Source: Gemmatimonas sp. (GTDB lineage: Bacteria > Gemmatimonadota > Gemmatimonadetes > Gemmatimonadales > Gemmatimonadaceae). From it: 64,000 nucleotides of DNA. Every line of letters starts with the position of its first letter. The first letter of the stretch is position 1. Both the position numbers and the translations under genes were made by a program. The DNA is taken from the NCBI GenBank assembly GCA_023910675.1, contig JAAVWC010000001.1, positions 558,001 through 622,000 of the forward strand. The letters run 5' to 3'. The notes below the pieces were generated by a model. That model saw nothing but the letters and a program-made list of their open reading frames with translations, did no database searches and was not told the origin of the DNA. Positions 24,176 to 33,087 of the stretch are shown piece by piece.

Positions 24176-26839
24176 GTGATTCCCTCCAGTGATCGATTGA
24201 CCGCCGCCCTGTCCGACCGCTACCGCGTCACGCGTGAACTCGGCGCCGGCGGCATGGCCACCGTGTATCTCGCGCACGACGTCAAGCACGAGCGCGACGT
24301 GGCCATCAAGGTGCTGCACCCCGATCTCGGCGCGGCGTTAGGGGCCGAGCGGTTCCTGAGCGAGATCCGCACCACGGCGCGCTTGCAGCATCCGCACATT
24401 CTGCCGCTGCTGGATTCCGGCGCGGCGGATGGGCTGCTGTACTACGTGATGCCCTACGTGCGCGGCGAGACGCTCCGCGCGCGCCTCGAACGCGAGAAGC
24501 AGCTCCCCATCGCCGACGCGCTGCGCATCGCCCGCGAGGTGGCCGCCGCACTCGACCACGCGCACAAGCAGGGCGTCATTCACCGCGACATCAAGCCGGA
24601 GAACATTCTGCTGCAGGACGGCGCGGCGGTGGTGGCCGACTTCGGCATTGCGCTCGCCCTGCAAAGCGCCGGCGGCCAGCGCATGACGCAAACCGGGCTG
24701 TCGCTCGGCACGCCGCAGTACATGAGCCCCGAGCAGGCGATGGGCGAGCGCACCATCGATGCCCGCAGCGACATCTATGCGCTGGGCGCGGTCACGTACG
24801 AGATGCTCACCGGCGAGCCGCCGTTCACGGGGGCGAGCACGCAGGCCATCGTGGCCAAGGTGCTCACCGAGCGCCCGGTCGCGCTTCGCACGCTGCGCGA
24901 CACGGTCCCACCGGGGGTGGAGCAGGCGGTGCTTGGCGCGCTCGCCAAGCTCCCCGCCGATCGCCCCGACACGGCGGCGGCGTTCATCGCCGCGATCGAT
25001 GCGGGGGCGCGTACCACCACGTCGGAGAGCACGCGGGCGGTGCCGGTTGGGCGCCGAGCACCACGAACGGGCATGATGGTGGCGATTGCGGTCAACGTGC
25101 TGCTGGCCGCCGGCCTTGCCTGGGCGTGGTTTCGTCCAGTGGCCGAACCGCCCACCACGCGGCAGCAGATCACGCTCTGGCATCAGGCGTTACCCAGCAT
25201 GCTCACGGCCGGGGCGCTGTACATCGCCACTCAGGCGGCGATCGCTCCCGACGGGCCCAGCATCGTCTTCACCGACTCTGTTGAGACGGGGCGCATGCTG
25301 ATGCGGAAGCGCCGCGAAAGCCTGAGCGCCGAGCCGCTGGCCGGCACCGAGGGGGGCGTGACCCCGCTCTTCTCACCCGACGGACGATGGATCGGCTTCA
25401 CGACAGTCGACGGCAAGCTTCGGAAGGTGCCCGTCGTCGGGGGCACGGCGATCACGCTCGCCGAGAACGTGCCGGTCGATTTCAAGTACGCCGGGTGGCT
25501 GGACGACGGCTTCATCGTTTACACCACCACCGACCACGCGGTGGTACCCGTATCGCCCAACGGTGGCCCGCCACGCCGCCTCAACGTCCCTGAGCGGTAC
25601 CAAGGGCAGATGTCCTCGGTCTCGTCGCTGCCCGATGACCGTGGGTTCGTGGGCGGATTGTGCGTCGGGAACTGCTTCTTCAACTCCGACGTCTTCGCGT
25701 ACGACCGACGGACCGACACGACCCACATCCTCGTGCCGGGGGCGACGGCCGCGTGGTACAGCCCCACGGGTCATCTGCTGTACACGATGCGCGATGGTGG
25801 GCTCTTCGCGACCGAGTTCGACCTCGACAAGATGGTGGTGCAGGGCGACCCGATTCCGATCATCGATCAGGTGGAGTCGGGCACGGTGGCGCTCTCCAGG
25901 CAGGGCCACCTGCTCTATTCACTCACGGCCGACGCCAACGGCGGTTCGGAGCTCGTGTGGGTGGACCGTGCCGGCAAGGAAACGCCGGTCGATGCCGGTT
26001 GGCGCGGCCGGTTCGAGTATCCGGCGCTCTCCCCTGATGGGAAAAGCCTCGCGGTCAGCGTCCGGGATCGAACCACCGATCTGTGGATCCGCAACGCGGA
26101 CGGTACGCGCCGGAAAGTCATCGCGCCGGGTACGGCCAACTGGCGCCCGGATTGGAACGCCGATGGCAAGAGTCTCGTGTTCCTCTCGCTGTCACCCAAG
26201 CAGGGCGAACCGAACTACTCCACCGTGATGGAAGTGCGCGCCGACGCCGCCGATCCCGCGACGCCGCTGTTTCGTCACACCTTCGGCGTGTGGGAAGCGG
26301 AAGTGACGCCCGATCGCCAGTGGCTCGTGTTTCGCTCGGACGAGGAGAAGGGCTCGTCCAACATTTACGCCCATCCCCTTGGCGCGGACACCACCACACG
26401 CCCATTCGCCGTGGGGCCAACGTTCGACATTCAGCTGTCCCTCTCCCCCGACGGCCACTATCTCGCGTACACCTCCGACGTGCAGGGCATCACGCAGGTG
26501 TTCGTCGCGACGTTCCCTGATAGTCGTGTCCGTCGGATGGTGTCGCGTGCCGGCGGCACCGAGCCTCGCTTCGGCACCAAGGGCGACGAGCTGTTCTTCG
26601 AGAGCGCGGGCAAGCTGTGGTCCGTGAAGCTGTCGGGTGGCGCCGAGATCGTCTCCAGTGAGCCGCAGCCGCTCTTCCCGCTCACAGGCTATCGTCGCGC
26701 GCGCAACCGACCGCAGTACGACGTAGCCGCCGGTGACCAGCGCTTCCTCATGATCAAGGACCCGCCGCCGCCGCCAGCGCCGCTCGTGGTCTACGTGGAA
26801 CACTGGTTCCCCGAACTGCTGGCCAAGATGAAGCGATGA
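24176..26839 (+). CDS. Receptor-type Ser/Thr protein kinase with C-terminal beta-propeller (kinase 6)
   Basis: An 887-residue kinase, GTG start (IPSSDRLTAALSDRY). Lys45, Asp138, DFG 155–157; membrane segment about 299–319. Its kinase, linker and membrane part are a near copy of kinase 5 at 19450, while the propeller (LFSPDGRWIGFT, ALSPDGKSLAVS, SLSPDGHYLAYT, then PRFGTKGDELFF) is different and closest in style to TolB-like PD40 sensors. The final residues, PLVVYVEHWFPELLAKMKR, follow the usual island ending in which the last blade closes on a V‑x‑NW or V‑x‑HW motif. It overlaps kinase 7 by ATGA (26836–26839). Confidence 0.92.
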   Translation: MIPSSDRLTAALSDRYRVTRELGAGGMATVYLAHDVKHERDVAIKVLHPDLGAALGAERFLSEIRTTARLQHPHILPLLDSGAADGLLYYVMPYVRGETLRARLEREKQLPIADALRIAREVAAALDHAHKQGVIHRDIKPENILLQDGAAVVADFGIALALQSAGGQRMTQTGLSLGTPQYMSPEQAMGERTIDARSDIYALGAVTYEMLTGEPPFTGASTQAIVAKVLTERPVALRTLRDTVPPGVEQAVLGALAKLPADRPDTAAAFIAAIDAGARTTTSESTRAVPVGRRAPRTGMMVAIAVNVLLAAGLAWAWFRPVAEPPTTRQQITLWHQALPSMLTAGALYIATQAAIAPDGPSIVFTDSVETGRMLMRKRRESLSAEPLAGTEGGVTPLFSPDGRWIGFTTVDGKLRKVPVVGGTAITLAENVPVDFKYAGWLDDGFIVYTTTDHAVVPVSPNGGPPRRLNVPERYQGQMSSVSSLPDDRGFVGGLCVGNCFFNSDVFAYDRRTDTTHILVPGATAAWYSPTGHLLYTMRDGGLFATEFDLDKMVVQGDPIPIIDQVESGTVALSRQGHLLYSLTADANGGSELVWVDRAGKETPVDAGWRGRFEYPALSPDGKSLAVSVRDRTTDLWIRNADGTRRKVIAPGTANWRPDWNADGKSLVFLSLSPKQGEPNYSTVMEVRADAADPATPLFRHTFGVWEAEVTPDRQWLVFRSDEEKGSSNIYAHPLGADTTTRPFAVGPTFDIQLSLSPDGHYLAYTSDVQGITQVFVATFPDSRVRRMVSRAGGTEPRFGTKGDELFFESAGKLWSVKLSGGAEIVSSEPQPLFPLTGYRRARNRPQYDVAAGDQRFLMIKDPPPPPAPLVVYVEHWFPELLAKMKR

Positions 26840-29484
26840 CGATCGACCGTCTCACCACCGCCTTGTCCGACCGCTACCGCGTGGAGCGCGAACTCGGCGC
26901 CGGCGGCATGGCCACCGTGTATCTCGCGCACGACCTGCGCCACGAGCGCGATGTGGCCATCAAGGTGTTGCATCCCGATCTCGGCGCGGCGCTGGGCGCG
27001 GATCGGTTTCTCGCCGAGATCAAGACCACCGCCAAGCTGCAGCATCCGCATATTCTGCCGCTGCTGGACAGCGGCGCGGCCGATGGCCTGCTGTACTACG
27101 TCATGCCCTACGTGCGCGGCGAAACGTTGCGCAGTCGGCTCGAGCGCGAGAAACAACTCCCCATCGCCGACGCCGTGCGCATCGCGCGTGAAGTCGCCGG
27201 CGCGCTCGATCATGCACACAAGCAGGGCATCATCCACCGCGACATCAAGCCGGAGAACATTCTCCTGCAAGATGGCGCGGCGGTGGTCGCCGACTTCGGC
27301 ATTGCGCTCGCCGTGCAGCAAGCCGGCGGGCAGCGCATGACGCAAACGGGGCTCTCGCTCGGTACGCCGCAGTACATGAGCCCCGAGCAGGCGATGGGCG
27401 AACGCGCCATCGATGCGCGCAGCGATGTCTACGCGCTGGGCGCCGTGACCTACGAGATGCTCACCGGCGAAGCGCCGTTCAGCGGAGCGACGGCGCAGGC
27501 GATCGTGGCCAAGGTGCTGTCGTCGATGCCCGATGTGCCGAGCGTGGTGCGCCGCAACGTGCCGCCGTCGCTCGATCACGCCGTCATGCAGGCGCTCGAG
27601 AAGCTGCCCGCGGATCGCTTCGTGAATTGCGCCGAGTTCGTGCGGGCGCTGGGGGATACCGATACCGCGAGCGCCGCAGCCGTAGGCACGCAAGCCGGGG
27701 CCCGGGGCTGGTGGCGGCTGGTGGCGGGCGGTGCCGCGGCTGCCCTCCTCGCGGCCAGTGTGTGGTGGATGGGGCAGCAGCAACGAAGAGACCCCGGCGA
27801 CCGCCTACCGGTGCAAGGGGCATTGCTCGTTCCGCCCCGCCTGAGCTTCGCCCGCTCGCTCGACGACCGCGCCATTGGCGTCACCGACGATGGGCGCGAT
27901 GTGATCTTCAGCGCTCGCGCCGGCAGCACCGATCCCGTCTCGCGCCTGTACATCCAGCGCGTGGACGAGGATAGCGCCACCGCCATCCCCGGCACGGAGG
28001 AGCTCACCGCACCGGCGCCGTCACCGGATGGCCGCTGGCTGGCCGCCAACAACGCCAGCGGCCGCCTCGTGATCGTGCCGCTGCGCGGTGGCGCGGCCGA
28101 TCTGCGCCCGCTCGCGGAGGGTACCTTCAACTTCCTGGCCTGGGCCGACGACGGCACGCTGGTGCTCTCACGCGGGGACTTCCTCACCGTCGAGCGCCTC
28201 GATCCCGCCACCCGCACCCTCACCACCCTGGTCAAGGTCCCCGATCCCGGAGTCTGGGTGCAGGCCGTGCTTGCCGGCGGGAAACGTGCCCTGGTTGTCC
28301 GCGGCGGCAACTCGGCCAAGACCGGCACCCTAGTACTGCTCGACCTCACCACGGGGGCCATGACGACCGTGCTCGACGCGCAGGTCGCGGCCGCGCGCCT
28401 CACCCCGGGATTCCTTGTGGTGCAGGTCGCCGGTGGTGATGTGCAGCTGGTGCCGTTCGACGAGCGGCGCGGTGTGGTTGCCGGCGAGCCCGTTACCGTG
28501 GCGCGCGGCGTCTTCCAGGTGGGGGGCAATGGCTCCACGCAGCTCGCCGCCGCCCGCCGTCATCCCATGGTGGTGTACGGCGGCCGCGATCTGACCCGCC
28601 TCGTACTCGTCGACCGCGACGGTGGCGCCACGCCGGCGACCGCCCGCGCCGGTGAGTGGCACCGACCTAGCTTCTCCCCTGACGGCCGCCGCCTGCTCGC
28701 CGATCTCTCCGGCGAGGATGGCCGCAACGTCTGGGCCATCGACCTTGCAACCGGGGTGCCCACCCGCGTGACCACCGCCCGCAACGGCCACGATGCCATC
28801 TGGGCGCCCGATGGCCGGAGCTTCGTGTTCCTCTCCGACGAGTCCGGTCCGCTCGGCCTGCGCCGCGGGACCCTCGACGCCGCCGCCCGCGCCGAGTCGC
28901 TGTACACCGGGCCGCTGGCCGGCGCGCCCACCGGGTGGCACCCGGCGAGCGGCGACCTGCTCGTGTCGGCCGTCCCCGAGGGCCGCAGCAACATGGACGT
29001 CATGCGAATCAGTGCGGGCGGTCGTGGGCCCGTCTCCGTCCTCTACGGTGAGGCCACCTCGGACGAAATCTCCGGCGCCATCTCCCCCGACGGCCGGTGG
29101 CTGGCCTACGCGTCCGACGTCGGCGGGCGGTCGCGGGTCTACCTGCGGCCGGCCGACAGCACCGGATCCGCCGTGACCGTCACCCCCGAGGGGGGCAAAG
29201 AACCGCTGTGGTCGCGCGACGGCCGCGCCCTGTACTTCCGGATGATGGACGGCCGTAGTGAGCGCATGGGCGTCGCCCGGGTCATTCCCGGGCCGGCGTT
29301 CCGGGTCGACCCGGCGATGCCGCTCTTCCCGATCGATCGCTACTCGCCGGCCACCCCGCACACGAACTTCGACGTCGCCCCCGACGGCAGCCGCTTCGTG
29401 TTCGTCGAGGCCGGCGAGATCAGCCGGATCGTGCTGGCGCACGAACTCGGCGCCCTCTACCGGCAGCGGCTGGCGGGGCGATGA
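26836..29484 (+). CDS. Receptor-type Ser/Thr protein kinase with C-terminal beta-propeller (kinase 7)
   Basis: An 882-residue kinase, ATG start overlapping the upstream stop. It has a two-residue shorter lead-in (TIDRLTTALSDRY), so Lys43, Asp136 and DFG 153–155. The domain ends with PADRFVNCAEFVRAL. The membrane segment (WWRLVAGGAAAALLAASVWW) lies at about 292–311. The propeller carries APSPDGRWLAAN, SFSPDGRRLLAD, IWAPDGRSFVFL and AISPDGRWLAYA. The sensor half is richer in G and C than the kinase half. A remnant of another kinase start follows at 29501. Confidence 0.91.
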   Translation: MTIDRLTTALSDRYRVERELGAGGMATVYLAHDLRHERDVAIKVLHPDLGAALGADRFLAEIKTTAKLQHPHILPLLDSGAADGLLYYVMPYVRGETLRSRLEREKQLPIADAVRIAREVAGALDHAHKQGIIHRDIKPENILLQDGAAVVADFGIALAVQQAGGQRMTQTGLSLGTPQYMSPEQAMGERAIDARSDVYALGAVTYEMLTGEAPFSGATAQAIVAKVLSSMPDVPSVVRRNVPPSLDHAVMQALEKLPADRFVNCAEFVRALGDTDTASAAAVGTQAGARGWWRLVAGGAAAALLAASVWWMGQQQRRDPGDRLPVQGALLVPPRLSFARSLDDRAIGVTDDGRDVIFSARAGSTDPVSRLYIQRVDEDSATAIPGTEELTAPAPSPDGRWLAANNASGRLVIVPLRGGAADLRPLAEGTFNFLAWADDGTLVLSRGDFLTVERLDPATRTLTTLVKVPDPGVWVQAVLAGGKRALVVRGGNSAKTGTLVLLDLTTGAMTTVLDAQVAAARLTPGFLVVQVAGGDVQLVPFDERRGVVAGEPVTVARGVFQVGGNGSTQLAAARRHPMVVYGGRDLTRLVLVDRDGGATPATARAGEWHRPSFSPDGRRLLADLSGEDGRNVWAIDLATGVPTRVTTARNGHDAIWAPDGRSFVFLSDESGPLGLRRGTLDAAARAESLYTGPLAGAPTGWHPASGDLLVSAVPEGRSNMDVMRISAGGRGPVSVLYGEATSDEISGAISPDGRWLAYASDVGGRSRVYLRPADSTGSAVTVTPEGGKEPLWSRDGRALYFRMMDGRSERMGVARVIPGPAFRVDPAMPLFPIDRYSPATPHTNFDVAPDGSRFVFVEAGEISRIVLAHELGALYRQRLAGR

Positions 29485-29500
29485 ACCGATCGGAGACGCG

Positions 29501-29540
29501 GTGAGCCACCCCCGCGCGAGCTACCGCGTTGACCGCTCCC
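29501..29540 (+). pseudogene. Trace of a kinase start codon region
   Basis: GTGAGCCACCCCCGCGCG is followed directly by AGCTACCGCGTTGACCGC, which matches the start and the SYRVDR segment of kinase 4 (16301) with the ~30 bp in between lost. It overlaps nothing functional and sits just before kinase 8. Confidence 0.5.
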
Positions 29541-29552
29541 CGTATGCCCGGC

Positions 29553-32189
29553 ATGGTTAATCACGTGCAAGCTACCCTCGCCCGCCTCTCGGCCGCCCTC
29601 GCCGACCGCTACCGCGTGGACCGCGAGCTCGGCGCCGGCGGCATGGCCACCGTGTACCTCGCGCACGACCTGCGCCACGAGCGTGACGTCGCGATCAAGG
29701 TGCTGCACCCCGATCTCGGGGCGGCGCTCGGGGCCGAGCGGTTCCTGAGTGAGATCAAGACCACCGCCAAGTTGCAGCATCCGCACATCCTGCCGCTGCT
29801 GGACAGCGGTGCGGCCGACGGCTTGCTGTACTACGTGATGCCCTACGTGCGCGGCGAAACACTGCGCGCGCGACTCGAGCGGGAGCGGCAACTCGCCATC
29901 GACGACGCGGTGCAGATCGCCGCCGAAGTCGGTGATGCGCTCGCGGCCGCACACGCGCTCGGCATCATCCATCGCGACATCAAGCCGGAAAACATCCTGC
30001 TGCAGGACGGGCACGCGCTCGTGGCCGATTTCGGCATCGCGCTCGCGGTGCAGACGGCGGGTGGACAGCGCATGACGCAAACGGGGCTGTCGCTCGGGAC
30101 GCCGCAGTACATGAGCCCCGAGCAGGCGGTGGGGGAGAAATCCGTCGACGCGCGCAGCGACCTGTACGCGCTGGCGGCGGTGACGTACGAGATGCTCACC
30201 GGCGACCCGCCGTTTCAGGGGAACAACGTGCAGGCGATCATCGCCCGCATCATCTCCAGTGAACCGGAACCGGTGGAGACGCTGCGGAAGGCCACGCCCG
30301 TTGGTGTGAGCGCGGCAGTGATGAAGAGCCTGGCGAAGTTGCCGGCGGATCGGCATGCGGATGTGCGGCAGTTCGTCGCAGCGTTGCGCGGCGACGCCGC
30401 GTCAGGGCGCTCGTCGGGCGCGCGCGTCGCCCCCGCGCGATCGGCGAGCACACGGCGGTGGATGGCGACGGGGCTGCTGGCGCTGCTCGCGGCCGCGGGA
30501 TGGTGGCCGCGACCGGCGGCCCCCTCGGCAACGGCGCCGGTCGCGCTGAGCATCGAGCTGCCTGAAGGGGTGAGCGCGGACAACTTCGGCCGCCCCATCA
30601 CCATCAGTGCGGATGGGAAGCTGGTGGTCGTTGCCGGCGCGGCGAACGACGGATCGCGCCAGCTCTATCGACGTCGCCTCGGCGAAGCCGGCGCCACGCC
30701 GATACCGGGCACTGATGATGCCACCTTTCCCGTACTCTCCCCCGACGGCACATGGGTGGCGTTCGTGTCGCGCGGCCGCCTCATGAAGGCCCCGCTGGAT
30801 GGTGGTGCCGTGCGCACACTCGCCGACGTGGGCGCCTGCTACGGCCTCACGTGGCTGAGCGCCAACGATCTGGTGGTGAGCAGCGGTGGCCGACTCGCCA
30901 AGGTGAGCGCCGAGGGTGGCCGAATGATATCGCTGCCGTCGGTGGGTACCGGTAATCGGCAGACGGAACGGTTCCCGATCGCGCTCCCCGACGGGCGCAG
31001 CCTCCTGTACGTGGAGTGGGTGGGGGGAATTCAGTCAGCGCGCGTGCGCGTGCGACAGGTTGACGGAACGACCGCCAAACCGTTTGGCCTCGATTCGATC
31101 GTCCCGCTCGCCGTGGTCGAGGGCGGCATCATCGCCGCATTGCCCGGTGCGCGCGTGGGGTTCGTGCCGACCAATCCCGAGCGCAGCGCCTCCACCGGCC
31201 TGCCGCAGGCGCTCGTGACCGGCGTCTCCACCTGGATCGATGTGTCTCACGCCGCGGCCGCGATGTGCGGGGCGTTGGTGTATCAGCTGGGTTCGGAGCT
31301 GGCGGATCTGGTGCTCTACGATCCGGCGACCCGATCAGGTACGGCGGTGTCAGACGAACGTCGCGTCTATCAGGCGCCGCGGTTTTCACCGGACGGTCGT
31401 CGGGTGGCCGTCGGCATACGGGGCACCGCGCAGATCGACATCTGGATTGCCGACTTGGCGAGTCATACGACGGCCCGACTTACCAAATCGGGTCGGGCGG
31501 GTCGTTCCGAATGGATGCCCGACGGCTTGCGGGTGCTGTATGAAGATCGCGAGGACACGCGCAGTATCATCCTGCGGCAACGTTGGGATGGGAGCGATGC
31601 CCCCACGGTTGTCTACGGTGGCCCACAGACCTCGGCGCGCGAAGTCGTGGTCTCGCCGGACGGGTCCCTGTTCGCCTACCGGACCGGATCGGGGAACTCC
31701 GCCGAGATCCTGTGGCGCCGTTTCGAGGGGGACACCACCTCGAGGCCATTCGCGTCGTCTCCCGGCGCCGATTTGTCCCCCCGCTTCTCCCCCGACGGCA
31801 AGCGCCTCGCGTGGGATTCCGACGTCTCCGGCACGGCGCAGGTGTACGTCGCCGCGTTTCCGTCGGGCGAAGGGCGCCTGCAGGTCTCCGACAACGGTGG
31901 CGAACAGGCGCTCTGGTCGCGCGATGGCCAAGCCATCTACTTCGTGACCAATCGCGGCCGCATGCTCGTTCGTGCGACGATCGACTTTGCTGGTGACCCT
32001 CGTGTGGTCAAGCGGGACACCCTCGTGAACGGCGGTTTCGAGCTGACGTATCAGGATGGGCACCCCACCTACGACGTGGCCGCAGACGGTCGCCTCCTGA
32101 TGCCGCGGCGTGAACCCCCAGGTCGTTTTCCGGTGATGGTGCTCGATTGGCGGGCGACACGCGCTCGCGGTCAGGACAACACGCCGTGA
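29553..32189 (+). CDS. Receptor-type Ser/Thr protein kinase with C-terminal beta-propeller (kinase 8)
   Basis: An 878-residue kinase from the ATG at 29553; earlier in-frame starts at 29529 (TTG) and 29544 (ATG) cannot be excluded. Lys49, Asp142, DFG 159–161. It differs from kinases 1–7 in the hinge-to-loop stretch (RERQLAIDDAVQIAAEVGDALAAAHALG) and in carrying AVGEKSVDARSDLYALAAV; kinases 9 and 10 share parts of this variant. The membrane segment (WMATGLLALLAAAGWW) is short, at about 304–319. Propeller motifs include VLSPDGTWVAFV, RFSPDGRRVAVG and RFSPDGKRLAWD. It overlaps a truncated kinase start by GTGA (32186–32189). Confidence 0.9.
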   Translation: MVNHVQATLARLSAALADRYRVDRELGAGGMATVYLAHDLRHERDVAIKVLHPDLGAALGAERFLSEIKTTAKLQHPHILPLLDSGAADGLLYYVMPYVRGETLRARLERERQLAIDDAVQIAAEVGDALAAAHALGIIHRDIKPENILLQDGHALVADFGIALAVQTAGGQRMTQTGLSLGTPQYMSPEQAVGEKSVDARSDLYALAAVTYEMLTGDPPFQGNNVQAIIARIISSEPEPVETLRKATPVGVSAAVMKSLAKLPADRHADVRQFVAALRGDAASGRSSGARVAPARSASTRRWMATGLLALLAAAGWWPRPAAPSATAPVALSIELPEGVSADNFGRPITISADGKLVVVAGAANDGSRQLYRRRLGEAGATPIPGTDDATFPVLSPDGTWVAFVSRGRLMKAPLDGGAVRTLADVGACYGLTWLSANDLVVSSGGRLAKVSAEGGRMISLPSVGTGNRQTERFPIALPDGRSLLYVEWVGGIQSARVRVRQVDGTTAKPFGLDSIVPLAVVEGGIIAALPGARVGFVPTNPERSASTGLPQALVTGVSTWIDVSHAAAAMCGALVYQLGSELADLVLYDPATRSGTAVSDERRVYQAPRFSPDGRRVAVGIRGTAQIDIWIADLASHTTARLTKSGRAGRSEWMPDGLRVLYEDREDTRSIILRQRWDGSDAPTVVYGGPQTSAREVVVSPDGSLFAYRTGSGNSAEILWRRFEGDTTSRPFASSPGADLSPRFSPDGKRLAWDSDVSGTAQVYVAAFPSGEGRLQVSDNGGEQALWSRDGQAIYFVTNRGRMLVRATIDFAGDPRVVKRDTLVNGGFELTYQDGHPTYDVAADGRLLMPRREPPGRFPVMVLDWRATRARGQDNTP

Positions 32190-32343
32190 ACGACACGCTG
32201 ACTCGCCTCACCACCGCACTCCACGACCGCTACCGCGTGGAGCGCGAGCTCGGCGCCGGCGGGATGGCCACCGTGTATCTCGCGCACGACCTGCGCCACG
32301 AGCGCGACGTGGCGACGCACCCCGTCGCCGATCACCGACATTG
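32186..32343 (+). pseudogene. 5′ fragment of a kinase gene
   Basis: A 52-codon frame starting GTG, overlapping the kinase 8 stop as an intact kinase would. It encodes NDTLTRLTTALHDRYRVEREL, GAGGMATVYLAHDLRHERDVA and then leaves the kinase frame at codon ~44 (THPVADHRH). The break is immediately followed by the promoter of the 32375 TA module, so insertion of the TA unit, or a deletion next to it, probably removed the rest of the gene. Confidence 0.85.
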
Positions 32344-32369
32344 ACACGTAGCCTGTGTACACGCATTAT
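32341..32369 (+). promoter_or_regulatory. Promoter/operator of the 32375 vapBC module
   Basis: TTGACA (32341–32346), 17-bp spacer, CATTAT (32364–32369), then 5 nt to the ATG: probably leaderless. GTGTACAC (32355–32362) is a perfect palindrome in the spacer and a candidate operator. The −35 overlaps the stop of the truncated kinase. Confidence 0.6.
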
Positions 32370-32374
32370 GTGTA

Positions 32375-32602
32375 ATGAAGAACATCACCCTGGCGCTCGA
32401 TGAGGAAACGCTCGCGGCCGGCCGCGCCTATGCGGAGCGTCACCACACCACGCTGAATGCACTGGTGCGCGATCTGCTGGCACGCACCGTTCATGTGGAT
32501 CGCGCGGCCGCCGTTGAGGAGCTGTTTCGGTTGATGGACCAGGCGCCGGGCCGCTCGGGCGGCACACGGTGGACGCGAGACGAGCTGTATGAGCGGCGGT
32601 AA
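32375..32602 (+). CDS. VapB-type antitoxin
   Basis: A 75-residue protein. KNITLALDEETLAAGRAYA and TTLNALVRDLLARTV fit the strand and two helices of a ribbon–helix–helix domain. The acidic/basic tail ending RWTRDELYERR is the usual toxin-binding part. It overlaps vapC by 14 bp. It directly replaces the missing remainder of the kinase fragment upstream. Confidence 0.83.
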   Translation: MKNITLALDEETLAAGRAYAERHHTTLNALVRDLLARTVHVDRAAAVEELFRLMDQAPGRSGGTRWTRDELYERR

Positions 32603-33005
32603 GGTCTTTTTCGATACGAACGTGTTGGTGTACGCGCAGGATCTCGATGCGCCGCACAAGCGTGAACGCAGTCGCCAGCTGATGGCGGAGGTGGCGGCGG
32701 CGGGCCGCGGTGTGATCTCGACCCAGGTGTTGCAGGAGTACTACGTCACCGCCACGCGCAAACTGGGTGTCGCACCGCTGGCCGCGAAGTCTGTCGTGCA
32801 ATCGTTCCGCATGTTCGAGATCGTGCAGCTCTCGCCCGAACTGATCGAGCAGGCCATCGATCGGTCGGTGCTGAGCCAGCTCTCGTTTTGGGATGCCCTC
32901 ATCGTGGCCGCATCGGCCGCCAGCGGGTGTACGACGATCTACAGTGAAGACCTGAATGCTGGACAGGTGATTGGCGGCGTGAAGGTGGTGAATCCGTTCG
33001 GATAA
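32589..33005 (+). CDS. VapC-type PIN-domain ribonuclease toxin
   Basis: A 138-residue PIN domain, ATG start inside the end of vapB. KVFFDTNVLVYAQD (Asp9), STQVLQEYYVTATRK (Glu near 50), LSFWDALIVAAA (Asp near 101) and TIYSEDLNAGQ (Asp near 119) give the complete acidic set. The SEDLNxGQ ending defines a common VapC subgroup. The next kinase starts about 83 bp downstream; no promoter is obvious in between. Confidence 0.9.
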   Translation: MSGGKVFFDTNVLVYAQDLDAPHKRERSRQLMAEVAAAGRGVISTQVLQEYYVTATRKLGVAPLAAKSVVQSFRMFEIVQLSPELIEQAIDRSVLSQLSFWDALIVAASAASGCTTIYSEDLNAGQVIGGVKVVNPFG

Positions 33006-33087
33006 GCGGCGTGCTGGCCGCGTCGTGCGGCCACGGGTATCTTCGCGATGCGCCGGTTGGCGCCTGCCAATCGGCGCCACTTCTTCA

